From: Prevotella sp. OH937_COT-195
GTDB lineage: Bacteria > Bacteroidota > Bacteroidia > Bacteroidales > Bacteroidaceae
NCBI RefSeq assembly: GCF_003932845.1
Contig: NZ_RQZH01000009.1
Coordinates: 1-64,000, forward strand
Reading direction: 5' to 3'
DNA: 64,000 bases
Shown here: one piece after another, positions 1-9,786 of the stretch
How the letters are laid out: the number at the start of each line of letters is the position of its first letter
How positions within the stretch are numbered: the first letter of the stretch is position 1
Position numbers and translations under genes: made by a program
Notes under the pieces: model-generated
What the model was told of the DNA's origin: nothing
What the model saw: only the letters and a program-made list of their open reading frames with translations
Databases searched by the model: none

Positions 1-95
1 TGGCTGCGCAGATGGCAGCAAGCGGGCTAAAGCAGTTGGGAAGCGTAACGGCAATGGCAAATCTAAGCAAATGCGGTCTAATGACCGATTTGGGT
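1..95 (-). repeat. MITE-like element, copy A (cut by window edge)
   Basis: This is one end of the ~196-bp repeat found six times here, in the same orientation as the copies at 14287 and 34152. The right terminus at 77-95 is TCTAATGACCGATTTGGGT, followed by TAA at 96-98, which would be half of a 3-bp target duplication. The left part lies outside the window. It encodes nothing convincing. Confidence 0.85.
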
Positions 96-259
96 TAATG
101 TCATACGTTGAAAAGACCTTCCGTGACATGGCAAATATACAACATATAAAGCAAACACATGTATATGCACCAACGGGAAACACTTTTGTTGTTACGATTA
201 ATACCAGACAATACAAGATTTAAACACGAGTGGTTTCTGCACTTATATTTTAGCATGTA

Positions 260-323
260 GCAATTTCGGCTATTTTACTAAGCAATTTCGACGGTTTTAC
301 TCGGTAAAACAGCCGAAATTGCT
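260..323. repeat. Palindromic cluster of three 19-bp units
   Basis: A unit close to GCAATTTCGGCTATTTTAC occurs at 260-278 and, with three differences, at 282-300, and again inverted at 305-323. The second and third pair into a hairpin with a loop of about 4 nt. It lies in the gene-free stretch between repeat copies A and B. Related GGCGAAATT-type palindromes occur near 14494-14563. The function is unknown, and nothing else was recognised in 99-532. Confidence 0.6.
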
Positions 324-535
324 CTCTTGTTCGTGTCTGATTAAAAACCCCAAAACAACCACACTGTAATCAAAAGTGTCACAAATGACAATGCCCGGTG
401 TCAATGTGCGACGGAATATACTCCATGTACGTTTCTACAATATACCCACATACCTTTTTACACGTGTGGATACACCTGTAACTACTCCGACATGTCAAAA
501 ATAACAACCGATCGACGAAAGAGAGTGCATATTAA

Positions 536-732
536 AACCAAAATCGGTCATTAGACCGCATTTGCTTAGATTTGCCATTGCCGTTACGCTTCCCAACTGC
601 TTTAGCCCGCTTGCTGACATCTGCACAGCAATTACATTTCGATGCAGCCCGCTACGCCTTCGATTAAACAGCTGCACATCTGCTCAACAAACGAATAAAA
701 TCGGTTGAGGGTTTCTAATGACTGATTTGGGT
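536..732 (+). repeat. MITE-like element, copy B
   Basis: This is a full-length copy of 197 bp. Its left end carries small changes relative to the consensus ACCCAAATCGGTCATTAGA, and its right end reads CTAATGACTGATTTGGGT. It is flanked by TAA at 533-535 and TAA at 733-735, a 3-bp target duplication. It is inverted relative to copy A, 440 bp away. Short open frames across it are by-products of the repeat. Confidence 0.85.
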
Positions 733-796
733 TAAAAACGACAAGACGATTGTCTCATGAAAAATGGACACAGAAATACAATGATAAAAATGGCAA

Positions 797-827
797 AGAA
801 AAAGGGACGCGGCATTTGCCACGTCCC
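797..827 (-). terminator. Rho-independent terminator
   Basis: On the minus strand an 11-bp stem (GGGACGTGGCA paired with TGCCGCGTCCC) with a 2-nt loop is followed by a T-rich tract. It sits 25 nt past the stop codon of the secreted-protein gene that ends at 853 and would end that transcript. Confidence 0.85.
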
Positions 828-852
828 TGAATAATATCAGATGAGAAATAAA

Positions 853-2052
853 TTATTTCTGAATCATCTTCTTACCGTTCTTAATAACGATACCTTTGTA
901 ATCTTTGCCAACTTGCTGACCTGAGAGGTTGAAGATACGGTTGTCTTTCTTAACAGTGTCTGTTGTCACGTTGCTTATGCCTGAAACACTTCCGGAATAA
1001 TTTACAACAATGTTTGCGAAATAACCCATCCAATAGAAAGATCCTTGAGCATCAACATTGGTACCAATACAATAAACACCGCTGAAGTCTTCTTTTGTAT
1101 CCTGATTGAAAGTTATAACATTGTCTGCCCAAGTACCCTTTATAGTAACATCTTTAGACCATTTATTTTCAGAGTTTACACCATATATGTGATAAAAATC
1201 TCCATAACCTTCGTCTTGCATCTTTTTAGAAGTTCTCTTCACATTCTGTTCCGTACTCATTTCGAATGTACCAGCATCTTTGTCTGCAGTAAGTTTAATT
1301 CTTAATTCTCCCACATGACCAAATACAGATATGTCTCCTTCCTCATCGTTTACATATACCGGAATATTGATTTCTGTTACATTATCTTTACCCAATACAT
1401 GAAGACCTGCCATGGAACCGTTTGCTTTTCCGAATTCCGGTCTGATAGCAAAATCTAAAGCTCCGGCATATTGACCTTCGTCGATTCTCATGAACCAACC
1501 ATCAAACTTTTTATCATCGTCAATTACGAGCAAGCCATCGTCATTAATTGATAACACGAAATCGTCTTGCAACAAGTTTAAGTTACCGGTTGTTTCATCG
1601 GTGAACTTAAAGCCAAAGAATCCCACTTTGCTTCCAAGATCAACGTTTCCTATTTTTATATTAGCACCATCGTTAATATACTGTGCGGGGATGGAAAGTT
1701 TGTTATTTTCGAACTTTCCGTAAACCCATAAATCCACAGTACCATTAAATTTAAAAGTAACTTTTACATTCATGTTTTCAACATTTTCAGCTTTCTCGAT
1801 AAGCGTCAACTTACATGTATAAATATCAGCCTGCTCTTCGTATTCGTTTGAAATCCATGAACCGTACATGCCGGCAGCATCAATCTTGAGCATTTCGGGA
1901 GCCTTGTTTACCAAAGAACCGAAATCGATGTTCTCAGAACGTTGAATGTTTGTTGTGATGTCTTTCTCCAAGTTGATTTTTTTAAGTGCAACCTGTGCGT
2001 TTACAGAGAAAGAAGCCATGACTGTTGCAGCCAAAAGTAGTAATTTTCTCAT
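853..2052 (-). CDS. Secreted protein of unknown function with C-terminal NGKK motif
   Basis: This is a 399-residue exported protein that I do not recognise. The N-terminus is a classical signal peptide (charged start, hydrophobic core, likely cleavage after VNA at about 19). The body is rich in beta-strand-like alternation. The last ~30 residues read NLSGQQV, then KGIVIKNGKK, a short motif also ending the LRR proteins at 14613 and 20669 and resembling an abbreviated T9SS sorting tail. Surface or extracellular location is therefore likely. It lies downstream of the susCD-type locus on the same strand, but a 99-bp gap holding a hairpin (2107-2139) separates it, so it may be transcribed on its own. 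A strong terminator follows. Whether it belongs functionally to the import locus is inference from position only. Confidence 0.8.
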   Translation of the reverse strand: MRKLLLLAATVMASFSVNAQVALKKINLEKDITTNIQRSENIDFGSLVNKAPEMLKIDAAGMYGSWISNEYEEQADIYTCKLTLIEKAENVENMNVKVTFKFNGTVDLWVYGKFENNKLSIPAQYINDGANIKIGNVDLGSKVGFFGFKFTDETTGNLNLLQDDFVLSINDDGLLVIDDDKKFDGWFMRIDEGQYAGALDFAIRPEFGKANGSMAGLHVLGKDNVTEINIPVYVNDEEGDISVFGHVGELRIKLTADKDAGTFEMSTEQNVKRTSKKMQDEGYGDFYHIYGVNSENKWSKDVTIKGTWADNVITFNQDTKEDFSGVYCIGTNVDAQGSFYWMGYFANIVVNYSGSVSGISNVTTDTVKKDNRIFNLSGQQVGKDYKGIVIKNGKKMIQK

Positions 2053-2106
2053 AATTATAAAACTTAGAAATTAGTAATAAAATGTAAATATGAATATGCT
2101 TTTTAT

Positions 2107-2139
2107 ACTCTCCGGCTCCGTAATTCGAGGCCGGAGAGT
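2107..2139 (-). terminator. Hairpin at the end of the import operon
   Basis: A perfect 10-bp stem (ACTCTCCGGC paired with GCCGGAGAGT) lies 13 nt after the stop codon of the DUF4302 gene. On the minus strand it is followed by an AT-rich stretch but no good T-run. It could be a weak terminator or an mRNA 3'-end stabiliser. Confidence 0.5.
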
Positions 2140-2151
2140 TTATGGTCGATA

Positions 2152-3507
2152 TTAATGATCGAAAGGATAGTTAACCTGCTCGGCAGACAACGTGAATACG
2201 TTGGTGGGCTCGTTAACGTCGGTGAACGTTATTATCGTAGGTTTGCGTGCATTGTCGGTGGTGAGTTTGAAGCGACGTAGTTTAGAACCTCTACCGGCCA
2301 AAGACTCGATTATCGGCTTCAACTTGTGCTTACTCATATAGTCCTTAGCCGTTTTGTTGGTAGGCTTATCATTACTATATTTGATGGAAATCTCATTACC
2401 TTCCTCGTTTGCATCGACAAAATCTAATCTGACGATACCATAGTCCGGACCTGCCCAGAAATGGAAACCGGTTTTGTTCTCGTATGTACCAACTAAAGCA
2501 TTCATCAGAACGTTCTCTTTGTTGTTCAATCCGGCAGTCTTAAGTGCTTCGTGGAAATCATCCCAAAGAGGCATCTGATAAGAACCCACCTTAGAGTATG
2601 CGAAGAACCACATACCATCGCGAACCGACTCCCACAATGGAGGCACTGCCGTTTCGAGCCATACTTTCTTGTTGTCAGCAAGATAGAAACGCTCGAAAGT
2701 ATCTCCCTTGGCAAAGTTTCCTATTTTAACACCACGCACCGTGGGTGTATCATACAGGATAAAACCTTCCGGGGTAACGATGAAAGGAGCCGCCACGGTT
2801 TGAAGTTCTTCCTTGTCATCGAGATACTGGAATATAAGGCTGCGATAATATTGGCGCACCACAATGTTCACAGTATCGGGGATACCCTCGCCCATGAGAC
2901 GGTAAGAACGAGACGACATGTAATTGTCGGTTTCCTTAACAGACTTAAGATAGTCTTTCCATTCGAGATTGGCAGGCATCGGATACATTATTATCTTACG
3001 CCCGTGCTTACGTCCTGTAAGAACAATCTTCTCGGGAGAAGCCGACAGCACACGGAACTCAAAGTCACCATTAAATCCTTCACCGGCACTACCATAGTCA
3101 TCATTCTTTGGTTTTGAGAAATAATGGAACACTTCGTTACCTCCGTCGAACGACAACAGCGTACCCATACTCTGCATTACAGTGTAAGTGGATTTCTGCC
3201 CTGCACCAACGAGATTTCCCGAATCGTCCAAGCCGGCATTGTGTGTCTTACCCACTTTCTCCGAAGCAAATGTTACATATTCAGAGTCAAACTTGCACAG
3301 CACGTTATAACCACCGTATGTCAGATTACCGTAAAACTCCATTCTCCAACCGTTGGGTGCCTCCCTAAGTATCTTCTGAACCTTTGCTATATCCTTTGCC
3401 GAACGCTCTGACGAACTTTCGGAAAAATAATTATCAACCTCGCTGGTGCAGGATGACAATGCAAGCACAGACACCAAGAGTGTTAGAAAATAATTCAACT
3501 TTTTCAT
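2152..3507 (-). CDS. DUF4302-type lipoprotein
   Basis: This 451-residue predicted lipoprotein has a signal peptide ending in ALSSC (lipid-attached Cys20). The segment that follows, with an NGWRMEFY-like motif and a Gly-Gly-Tyr strand about 65-70 residues in, fits the DUF4302 family, which is typically found beside SusC/SusD pairs; the assignment is from memory. No catalytic motif is apparent. It is the fourth gene of a tight minus-strand operon, starting 29 nt after the metallohydrolase gene. An accessory binding role at the outer-membrane surface is inferred from its company. Family assignment is likely; substrate and function are unknown. Confidence 0.8.
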   Translation of the reverse strand: MKKLNYFLTLLVSVLALSSCTSEVDNYFSESSSERSAKDIAKVQKILREAPNGWRMEFYGNLTYGGYNVLCKFDSEYVTFASEKVGKTHNAGLDDSGNLVGAGQKSTYTVMQSMGTLLSFDGGNEVFHYFSKPKNDDYGSAGEGFNGDFEFRVLSASPEKIVLTGRKHGRKIIMYPMPANLEWKDYLKSVKETDNYMSSRSYRLMGEGIPDTVNIVVRQYYRSLIFQYLDDKEELQTVAAPFIVTPEGFILYDTPTVRGVKIGNFAKGDTFERFYLADNKKVWLETAVPPLWESVRDGMWFFAYSKVGSYQMPLWDDFHEALKTAGLNNKENVLMNALVGTYENKTGFHFWAGPDYGIVRLDFVDANEEGNEISIKYSNDKPTNKTAKDYMSKHKLKPIIESLAGRGSKLRRFKLTTDNARKPTIITFTDVNEPTNVFTLSAEQVNYPFDH

Positions 3508-3536
3508 TTCTTAATCAATATGTTAAAGCGTTCTTT

Positions 3537-4469
3537 TTAATTCTTTGACAAATCGCGCAAATCCAAAGTTCCGATCTCCGACGAACGGCGAAGAACTATG
3601 CTGCGGAATTCATCCATGTCAAGTCCCCACTGCTCTTTGAAATATTTACGCATGAGGTCGAGTTTCTTCTGCAACAGCGGAGCACCTTTCTCGCCTGCAT
3701 TGGTCATAATCATATTCCATGCCTCCGGAGACATCGTAACGTATGTTGAGAAGAGTTCGGCAAAATCCTCGTTATACTCGCTTGAGCCGTAGGCTGTAAC
3801 GAATCCCTCTTCCTGAACTTTTTTGTCCTTGAGGTTGATCCAGTCCTGCGAGTGGTAACTTCCGGCAGAGATTGTCTTGTATTCCGGTGAATACTCTTTC
3901 AACTGCGTGAGGATATGGCAGAACTCGTGATGTACAGTGTGGAACATCCAATGGTTGAGGTCGGCAGGCGATAAACCGGCGTCCTCGTATGGGTCGTCAA
4001 CATTGATACGCGGGTTATCTATGTCGAACTCGTTAACACCGTACAGCATTATCTTCAAACCACCTTCGGCAGTACCGAGGATTACCGAACCGTTGGGGCC
4101 GTACTCGCGCGAACCGATTAACTGTATTTGTCGCGGAGAGTGCTTCTTAAGGAACTCTTCACCGAGAGCCTCGGTATATGCCTCGATCCAAATATGCTTG
4201 AACATTATTCCGAGAGCCACAGAGTGATCGTAGTTCGCCGGAACGACGTTATATATCAAGTCGGTAAGGCGGTCGTTGTAACGATACTGAAAATCGATGT
4301 TGAACGGAGTCAGATAGTTTTTTACCAACCATTTGTCGAGTTCGTTCTTCGGCTGTTCCTTGTCTCCGTCAAAGACACTCTTAGAGTCGAGCTCATCATC
4401 TCCGCAACTTGTGAGTCCGAAACTTACACATGCGAAAAGAAGCGAAGCGAATAAATATATCTTTTTCAT
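3537..4469 (-). CDS. Substrate import-associated zinc metallohydrolase lipoprotein
   Basis: This is a 310-residue lipoprotein (signal peptide, lipid-attached Cys22 in LTSC). The zinc-binding motif HEFCH (HExxH) is at about 181-185, directly preceded by another His, with a conserved-looking acidic stretch later (EDFAELFSTYV) that could supply the third ligand. This matches the 'substrate import-associated zinc metallohydrolase lipoprotein' family (TIGR04549 / putative zinc-binding metallopeptidase), whose members are encoded next to SusC/SusD pairs. It lies 18 nt after susD and is surely co-transcribed. It is probably a cell-surface hydrolase, perhaps a peptidase, that trims the substrate handed to the SusCD channel. 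The actual substrate is not evident. Confidence 0.88.
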   Translation of the reverse strand: MKKIYLFASLLFACVSFGLTSCGDDELDSKSVFDGDKEQPKNELDKWLVKNYLTPFNIDFQYRYNDRLTDLIYNVVPANYDHSVALGIMFKHIWIEAYTEALGEEFLKKHSPRQIQLIGSREYGPNGSVILGTAEGGLKIMLYGVNEFDIDNPRINVDDPYEDAGLSPADLNHWMFHTVHHEFCHILTQLKEYSPEYKTISAGSYHSQDWINLKDKKVQEEGFVTAYGSSEYNEDFAELFSTYVTMSPEAWNMIMTNAGEKGAPLLQKKLDLMRKYFKEQWGLDMDEFRSIVLRRSSEIGTLDLRDLSKN

Positions 4470-4487
4470 GTTATTTCTTTATTAAAG

Positions 4488-6050
4488 TTATCGTGGATTC
4501 TTTGCCAAACCTGCATTTACGACATCAGACGGTATTTGTATTGCACCTCTCAAATCGCCCGGCTTGAATATGATAGGATCTTCACCGGCAACAAAGTGTG
4601 TATATGAGATACCATATCGCTTAACATCGTAGAAGCGGTAACCCTGCTGGCGCACCTCGAGACGACGCATGTGGAGGATAAGTTGCAGTACGTTCTCCTG
4701 CGTATCCGTACCCGGTGTCAATTCAAATCCCTGCGGGTTGAGAATCTTGCGGATAGAGCGGTCGCGGTTTCCATCGGGTGTAACCGGTGCATACTCAACA
4801 TGCTTATAGAATGTATCTACAAGAGCCGTTGTCAGAACGGGACGTACTTTTTCTCCATTCGTACCGGCTTTCTCTCTACAGTGAGAAACAATCCACTTGT
4901 TCATGTCATCAAGTGCTTTGTCAATATTGTTCTTGAGAGCGTATGCCTCTGCACGCACGAGCAGAGTCTCGTCGGCGGTAAATGCTTGATCCATTACATG
5001 AACATAACCGATACCTGCCACCTTGTCGGTGTATTCGAAGAACTCGTACATCTTCGGGAAAATGGCACCCGACTGCGGTCCATAAAGCATATTGCTCCAA
5101 TAGAGCAGAGCGTCTTCAGAACCTTGTCCCCAAGGAGCCAATGCCCAATAAGTCTCGTAACCGGCAATTGTTCCGTTGTGACCAAAACGCTCTCTGAAAA
5201 CATAACGCGATGCCGAAGAGTATGTCGGCACGAGTAAGAAGTTTGCCGGCTCCGAAGCACGGTTGTAAAGGTTGTTAATCTCTACCGCACCGAGTTTCTC
5301 GTAATTGGCATAGTTGCGCAAGAAGATCTCCGGATTTGCTCCGAGAGCCTTGTCTGCATACTCAACAGCCTTGTCATAGTTCATGTAGTATAGGTTGAAA
5401 CGTGCTGCGAAAGCGTATGCCGCACGAGTATTCCAATGGTACTTCGGCTTTTTGTAAATAGCATCATTCACATTTGGCAAAGCCTCTTCGATGTCCTTGT
5501 TGATAGCCTCGTAAAGTTGACGCAACGTTCCACGCTTATTTTCGGATACACCGGGAACTAACGGATAAGGAAGTCCGGGATATTTGTCTGCTTCCTGCGG
5601 ATTCCATGCCATGCAGAAAACGTTTGCCAGCATAAACATTCCGTATGCACGGCAGAGTTTTGCCTCGGCAGCCTGTGCTTTCAGCGCTTCAGGTCTTTTA
5701 AACTTTGCAATAGCATCAAGAGCCTGATTTGCCACAGCCACTGCCCGGTAGTATCCGTTCCATATATAATAAGGAGAGTCGTTACCCGTAACATCTACGT
5801 CTTTGAAGCGATAAAGTTCATCGATCATAATGTCGGAAGAGTATGCCCTGCCGTTATCGCCCATGTTGTCGGAACTCGTCTCACCTATTAACGATATATT
5901 ACAAGTAGGATATGCCGATACGAGCAACTGCGTAATCTTTTCCTCTGTTGTAAGTTCGGCACGGTCATCAGGCAGTTTGTCCAGATAGTCATCGCAAGAA
6001 CTGAATGCCAACAATGCCGCCGCTGCTAAAAATAAATATTTGAATTTCAT
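4488..6050 (-). CDS. RagB/SusD family nutrient-uptake lipoprotein
   Basis: This 520-residue SusD-type outer-membrane lipoprotein has a signal peptide ending in AFSSC (Cys19) and the typical SusD start CDDYLDKLPDDR. TPR-like helical segments follow (repeated AAEAKLCRAYGMFMLANV- and RAAYAFAARFNLYY-like stretches). The C-terminal RRLEVRQQGYRFYDVKRYG segment is characteristic of the family. SusD proteins form the lid on the SusC barrel and bind the substrate outside the cell. It follows susC by 22 nt. No glycoside hydrolase or polysaccharide lyase lies nearby, so a non-glycan ligand such as peptides (as for RagAB of Porphyromonas gingivalis) is a reasonable guess. Confidence 0.95.
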   Translation of the reverse strand: MKFKYLFLAAAALLAFSSCDDYLDKLPDDRAELTTEEKITQLLVSAYPTCNISLIGETSSDNMGDNGRAYSSDIMIDELYRFKDVDVTGNDSPYYIWNGYYRAVAVANQALDAIAKFKRPEALKAQAAEAKLCRAYGMFMLANVFCMAWNPQEADKYPGLPYPLVPGVSENKRGTLRQLYEAINKDIEEALPNVNDAIYKKPKYHWNTRAAYAFAARFNLYYMNYDKAVEYADKALGANPEIFLRNYANYEKLGAVEINNLYNRASEPANFLLVPTYSSASRYVFRERFGHNGTIAGYETYWALAPWGQGSEDALLYWSNMLYGPQSGAIFPKMYEFFEYTDKVAGIGYVHVMDQAFTADETLLVRAEAYALKNNIDKALDDMNKWIVSHCREKAGTNGEKVRPVLTTALVDTFYKHVEYAPVTPDGNRDRSIRKILNPQGFELTPGTDTQENVLQLILHMRRLEVRQQGYRFYDVKRYGISYTHFVAGEDPIIFKPGDLRGAIQIPSDVVNAGLAKNPR

Positions 6051-6072
6051 ATTATTCGTTCTGTTATGTTAA

Positions 6073-9000
6073 TTATATTCCAAGACGTACTGTGAATGTG
6101 AACTGACGTGCCATTGGTACTGCAACACCACCGGCATTTGTAAACTCCGGATCCTGTCCAAGGAGTTTCTTGTCGGAATAGATGAGGAATAGGTTGGTTC
6201 CCTGGAACTTCACACTTGCAGATGATAGACCGAGATGCTTAACGAAAGTCTGCGGTATATCATATCCGAGCGAGATTTCTTTCATGCGTACGAAATCGCC
6301 TTTAGCCACGCGGTTCTGCGAGTAGTTGTACGAGCCGTATGCACGCGAGAGATATGGGTCGCTACGCATCTGACGGAAGTCCGCTATTGCAGGAATGTCG
6401 GTCTTAGCCTCGTCTCCGGGTACAGTCCAACGGTTTTGAAACTCTTTCGGCATCGCGCTCAAGTCAGAGTATCCGAGACCGAATGTCGGGTCGAGACGAA
6501 CTTTGTTTCCTGCAGCGTATGTGATAAACACGTTAAGTGTGAGTCCCTTGTATGTGAACACGTTTCCGAGTGATCCGGTTATTGTCGGGTCAACCGGTCC
6601 GTTGTATATCAAGTGGCTCAGATTATACGACTGGAAATCGAGAGACGAGTATCCGGTGGTACTGTTAACCAATTCTCCGTCTTGATTGATGAATGTAGGC
6701 AGACCCTTGTTGTCCAATCCACGGAAATCCATTGAGAAGAGTGCGCGGTACGGGTAACCCTTGCCTGTGAAGCCCGAGCCGCCGATCATGTCGATTACTC
6801 GTGTACGAGAGTCAAGTTTGGTAACCTCGCTGGTGTTGTGCGAGAAGATGAAATCGGTATTCCAAGTAAAATCTTTCTTAACGATGTTGCGAGAAGATAT
6901 TGAGAGTTCGAAACCGCTCGATTTCATAGAAGCCACGTTTGCATACTGAATGATCGAGCCTTTGGTACCGGTTGTACGCTGCGGACCGATAAGGTCGAAG
7001 TTGTTACGCTTGTAGTAAGCCAGTTCGACGTTCAGTCTGTTGTTAAAGAAACCGAGGTCGAGACCAAGGTTGAACTCGTGCTTCTTCTCGTAGGTCAGAT
7101 TCGGGTTTGCAAAATCCTCAATGTTAAGTCCCGATTCCTTGTCATCGCTGAACGGACGCCACGGGTTGTAACTTGCAATGATAACAGCGGCGTTAGTGAT
7201 TGCAGGTTTGTCTCCGGTGAGCGAGTAACTGGTCTTGAGGGTCGCATGTGTGAGATACGGGTTGAGTTTCTCGAACCATGGCTCCTCGTGAACGTTCCAT
7301 GCACCAGACATGTTCCAAGTTGGCAGCCAGCGTGCGCTGCGAGCCTTACCAAGACGGTTGCTACCCTCGTAACGTACTGTTCCGTTTACGGTGTAACGTC
7401 CCTTCCAAGAGTATGTTGTTGTTCCGAAGAACGATACCTCGCGGCTGTAACCGTTGTTGAGCGAGTAGTAGATGGAGTTCTCTTCGGATGCCTGCTTGAA
7501 GAACTTGTAATTGTAACTTCCGAGGCGACCCATATCAAACTGCATACCCACACCATTGAAATACGAGCGGCTGCGCTTAACGTCGTTAACCTCCATACCT
7601 CCGTAAACGTTCAAGATGTGACGATCGTTGAACACATCGTTGTAAGAAGCCGTTGCACGGAAATCCCAACTGTTCATTCTATATTTCGTCTCGCGATAAA
7701 AACCTCCGCTGGGCAGTACGCTTTCCGGAAGAGTATTGGGGATGTCCGGGTCGGTATAGAGCCACGGGTTGGCATCGCGCATCGTTGCATCGTCCATCAT
7801 ACGGAATGCTATTGCTTGGTTACTATTTTCCGTGATACTGTGGCTCTGCGTTGTCGTAGAAATTTTGTAAGCGCCGAGCAAACTGAGTTCAACCTTTGTA
7901 ATGGGTTTGTATTTCAACTCTGCTTGGAATTTCATGTCGATAACGTCATAGTTCATGAAGTTGTTGTCCAACTCGTGGAAGATGTTGAACGGTGCGAAAC
8001 TACGAACATAGAACTCGTTCGGGTCGAGTGTACGAGAAGAATTGAGCGAATAAGAATACGGGTTGATGTCGAAGTCACGCGACACTGCACCGTTCACTGC
8101 GTCGGTGGCACGGTTGGTGGTACCCGGCGACTGCTGCTTACGATAACTTGCGTTGCCAATCATGTTCAGTGCAACCCTCTTGTTCAGGTTGTAGTTGGCA
8201 TTGATGTTTGCCGTGTAACGCTGAACGCGGCTCTTCTTTGTCCACCCCGGGTCATCAAGCAAAGAGAACGATGTATAATACTGAGCCTTATCGGTACCGC
8301 TGCTCATGCTTATCGAGTGGTTCATCTGAATAGAGTTTGAGAACAATTGGTCGAACCAGTCTGTGTTCTGGTACTCTGCCTTGCGCAGATATGCTGCCAT
8401 TGCCTCGGGAGTATTTGCAAGCAGGAACTGCCCCGTTGCCGGATCGTAAGTATTCATCAAATGATACATCTTTCCGAACACACCGCTGTTAGATGCACGG
8501 TATGCATTTGCAAAAGAGAAGAAACCGTCTTTCATCATCTCACGATAAACAGACATCTGCTCCTGCGAGTTCATTATGTTGAACTGTGAATAATTCGGCT
8601 TAAGACGCATTGTGTATTCACCTGTGTAAGAAATACGAGACGAACCCGCTTTACCACGTTTCGTAGTAACAACAATCACACCTGCCATTGCACGTGCACC
8701 GTAAATAGATGTCGCCGAACCGTCTTTCAAGATGTCGAAACTGGCGATGTCGTCAGCATTCAGACCTGCGATTGCGTTAGAGATAACCGTTGCGGCATCA
8801 CCGGAAGAAAGGGCATCGGCGTCTACCTCCGTAACGTCTTCCATGATCACACCGTCAACAACCCAAAGCGGCTTCGAAGAACCGTAGATAGAAGTTGCAC
8901 CACGAACGCGGATTTTCGGTGCGGTACCGAACGTACCTGACACGTTCTGCACGCTGACACCGGCTGCACGGCCTTCGAGCGAGCGCGAGATGTCCGACAC

Positions 9001-9399
9001 GCCGTCAATCTTCGCTTTCTCGGCATCGACCTTCGTTGCGGCACCGGTGAACAAACGCTTGTCCATCTTCTGCATACCGGTTATCACAATTTCTCCGATT
9101 TGCTGAGCTTTGTCGGGGTTAAGCGTAATCTTCATGTTGCTGGTACCTTTGAGTGTCACCGTTTGCATGCCGATAAAGCTAACTACGATTTGAGGGTTAC
9201 TAACTTGAGTGGTAATCGAGAAATTACCATCAAAATCGGTTGTCGTACCAACTTGAGTGCCTTTCACTATTACAGAAGCACCAATCAGTGGTTCGCCATC
9301 TTCCGATGAAGTGACTGTACCGGAAACAACCGTTTGCGCTTTCGCCATTCCCAAGAAGAATGACAAGCTGACCAAAATCATACAAAGTCTTAATTTCAT
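6073..9399 (-). CDS. SusC/RagA family TonB-dependent outer-membrane transporter
   Basis: This is a 1108-residue TonB-linked outer-membrane protein. Residues 1-21 are a signal peptide. Residues ~23-95 form a carboxypeptidase-regulatory-like domain (SGTVTSSEDGEPLIGASV ... FDGNFSI). A TonB-box-like EIVITGM lies at ~103-109. The plug contains the SusC signature IRVRGATSIYG at 163-173 and WVVDGV soon after, and the remainder is the beta-barrel ending in the aromatic/positively charged strand FTFTVRLGI. It is first in an operon with susD, a metallohydrolase and a DUF4302 lipoprotein. A perfect Bacteroidota promoter lies 61 bp upstream of the start codon. No anti-sigma/ECF or hybrid two-component regulator is adjacent. 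Confidence 0.96.
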   Translation of the reverse strand: MKLRLCMILVSLSFFLGMAKAQTVVSGTVTSSEDGEPLIGASVIVKGTQVGTTTDFDGNFSITTQVSNPQIVVSFIGMQTVTLKGTSNMKITLNPDKAQQIGEIVITGMQKMDKRLFTGAATKVDAEKAKIDGVSDISRSLEGRAAGVSVQNVSGTFGTAPKIRVRGATSIYGSSKPLWVVDGVIMEDVTEVDADALSSGDAATVISNAIAGLNADDIASFDILKDGSATSIYGARAMAGVIVVTTKRGKAGSSRISYTGEYTMRLKPNYSQFNIMNSQEQMSVYREMMKDGFFSFANAYRASNSGVFGKMYHLMNTYDPATGQFLLANTPEAMAAYLRKAEYQNTDWFDQLFSNSIQMNHSISMSSGTDKAQYYTSFSLLDDPGWTKKSRVQRYTANINANYNLNKRVALNMIGNASYRKQQSPGTTNRATDAVNGAVSRDFDINPYSYSLNSSRTLDPNEFYVRSFAPFNIFHELDNNFMNYDVIDMKFQAELKYKPITKVELSLLGAYKISTTTQSHSITENSNQAIAFRMMDDATMRDANPWLYTDPDIPNTLPESVLPSGGFYRETKYRMNSWDFRATASYNDVFNDRHILNVYGGMEVNDVKRSRSYFNGVGMQFDMGRLGSYNYKFFKQASEENSIYYSLNNGYSREVSFFGTTTYSWKGRYTVNGTVRYEGSNRLGKARSARWLPTWNMSGAWNVHEEPWFEKLNPYLTHATLKTSYSLTGDKPAITNAAVIIASYNPWRPFSDDKESGLNIEDFANPNLTYEKKHEFNLGLDLGFFNNRLNVELAYYKRNNFDLIGPQRTTGTKGSIIQYANVASMKSSGFELSISSRNIVKKDFTWNTDFIFSHNTSEVTKLDSRTRVIDMIGGSGFTGKGYPYRALFSMDFRGLDNKGLPTFINQDGELVNSTTGYSSLDFQSYNLSHLIYNGPVDPTITGSLGNVFTYKGLTLNVFITYAAGNKVRLDPTFGLGYSDLSAMPKEFQNRWTVPGDEAKTDIPAIADFRQMRSDPYLSRAYGSYNYSQNRVAKGDFVRMKEISLGYDIPQTFVKHLGLSSASVKFQGTNLFLIYSDKKLLGQDPEFTNAGGVAVPMARQFTFTVRLGI

Positions 9400-9459
9400 A
9401 AAAAGTTGACTTTTCAGTGTTTTTTAATTAATAAAATAATTTTTTTTACGTTCCGATTG

Positions 9460-9491
9460 CAAATTTAAGTTTTTTTTCCCTCATAAACAAA
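9460..9491 (-). promoter_or_regulatory. Bacteroidota sigma-ABfr promoter of the susC operon
   Basis: On the minus strand TTTG (-33 element, 9488-9491) is followed after 20 nt by TAAATTTG (-7 element, 9460-9467), an exact match to the Bacteroidota consensus TTTG/TAnnTTTG. The implied 5' leader is roughly 55 nt, AT-rich. The rest of the 387-bp gap between susC and rnhB holds AT-rich sequence without a recognisable gene. Confidence 0.75.
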
Positions 9492-9786
9492 ATAAATATA
9501 ACAAAAATGTTTCAGAACGCCTTATTTTTAACAAAGACACATTATTATATATGTTTCCGACCTACATTTTTGAGTTTTACAAAAACGATAAAGGAAGACT
9601 TCATCATCATCGTGGGAATAGTTCGACAATTTTGCGATGTCATTCACAGTGAAATCGTTGCCAAATAAAATTGTTTCGTTTTTCACAATCTTTCTGTTTT
9701 TTATTTCTCCACAGCAAAATTATAATGATTGCCGTTACAATAAGTCCGAAACATCGACGTTTAAAAATTTTAAAGAACGATAAGAA

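Noticed and set aside
260-323. CRISPR array from the repeated 19-bp units
   Set aside because: Only three units, one inverted, with spacers of 3-4 nt and no cas gene nearby.
7078-8340. 420-codon open frame on the plus strand inside susC
   Set aside because: It is the antisense shadow of a GC-biased susC frame; its composition (Val/Cys/Arg-rich) is unlike a real protein and the susC product is unambiguous.
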